Source: an uncultured Candidatus Pelagibacter sp. (GTDB taxonomy: Bacteria; Pseudomonadota; Alphaproteobacteria; Pelagibacterales; Pelagibacteraceae). From it: a DNA stretch of 13,713 nt. The DNA is taken from positions 1 through 13,713 of the forward strand of contig CAJQRR010000040.1 in NCBI GenBank assembly GCA_905612385.1, given 5' to 3'. Below the pieces are notes generated by a model. It worked only from the letters and a program-made list of their open reading frames with translations. It ran no database searches and was not told the origin of the DNA. This document shows positions 13,423-13,713 of the stretch, piece after piece. The stretch's first letter is position 1; every line of letters starts with the position of its first letter. A program made the position numbers and the translations under genes.

Positions 13423-13713
13423 TGCATTGGTCTACAATTATTTACTGTGGAATTATTACCTATTTAACAAGGTTTTCTATGATTTTTTTATTAAAAGAAG
13501 ACATATTAAACGATAAAGCAAAAAAAGTTTTGTCATACGTTCCGTCTGCTATTTTTCCAGCAATAATCTTTCCACCAATATTCCTAGATAGCGCTGGTTC
13601 CTTAGATTTTGAAAGTAATCCTAAAATTTTAGCTGCTGTATTAGCTATAATTATTGGTTTTTTCAGTCGAAGTATTATTGCTACAATATTTGTAGGACTT
13701 ATTTCTTATTGGT
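13422..13713 (+). CDS. azlD: AzlD family exporter subunit, 3'-truncated by window edge
   Basis: The ATG at 13422-13424 shares its A with the azlC TAA stop (TAATG), the usual coupling of azlC and azlD. Ninety-seven complete codons are present before the window ends. Family members are about 100-110 residues, so most of the gene is here. The product is hydrophobic: GIITYLTRFSMIFLL near the N-terminus, LSYVPSAIFPAIIFPP (about 37-52) typical of AzlD, then ILAAVLAIIIGFFSRSIIATIF in the C-terminal half. It is the small partner of AzlC in the inner membrane. Confidence 0.88.
   Translation, partial: MHWSTIIYCGIITYLTRFSMIFLLKEDILNDKAKKVLSYVPSAIFPAIIFPPIFLDSAGSLDFESNPKILAAVLAIIIGFFSRSIIATIFVGLISYW

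Noticed and set aside
1..13713. CRISPR arrays, insertion sequences, phage genes, toxin-antitoxin pairs, tRNA or rRNA genes
   Set aside because: I saw no spaced direct repeats, transposase-like proteins, terminal inverted repeats or tRNA-like cloverleafs; the genes are ordinary core and transport functions.

Overview
The window is about 70% A+T and tightly packed, with stop codons abutting start codons (TAA-ATG at 1224/1225 and 3401/3402), convergent stops touching at 4292/4293, and leaders of only a few bases. Together with the gene set (short isocitrate lyase, an FbpABC/SfuC-like iron(III) transporter, AcuI, an ScfR-family regulator) this points to a streamlined marine alphaproteobacterium of the SAR11/Pelagibacter type. 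The organism call is inference from composition and gene style.

Left part (1-4292): a leftward run of hisI, a DUF2237 gene and a truncated bile-acid:Na+ symporter family (SBF) transporter. Divergent from it is a rightward run of folE, acuI (acrylyl-CoA reductase) and a LysR regulator. The 56-bp hisI/folE spacer is so short that both transcripts may be nearly leaderless.

Middle part (4293-7932): a leftward ScfR/RamB-type regulator carrying two tandem helix-turn-helix domains faces, across a dense cluster of TTTGTAAA sites, a rightward unit of a doubtful 53-aa ORF, aceA (isocitrate lyase) and a small two-helix membrane protein. ScfR-family proteins are known to sense acyl-CoA status and to control acetate/propionate genes, so the layout suggests local control of the glyoxylate bypass, and probably autoregulation.

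Right part (7933-13713): a Fur-box-like 25-bp palindrome precedes fbpA (periplasmic Fe3+-binding protein), then a 61-aa CxxCxxxC ORF, a Prx5-type peroxiredoxin, fbpB (fused permease) and fbpC (ATPase), followed by azlC and a truncated azlD (branched-chain amino-acid export). Two unexplained RNA-like elements split this iron unit. One is a 54-nt, 21-bp long hairpin before the peroxiredoxin gene. The other is a 97-nt element before fbpB whose closing helix would hide the GGAG ribosome-binding site and which contains a duplicated 9-mer able to form a competing helix.

The two strongest leads are (i) the double-headed ScfR regulator with its paired operators and (ii) the possible RNA switch or attenuator ahead of fbpB. 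I saw no tRNA, rRNA, CRISPR, insertion sequence or phage gene, and no stretch over 300 bp that is both gene-free and featureless.
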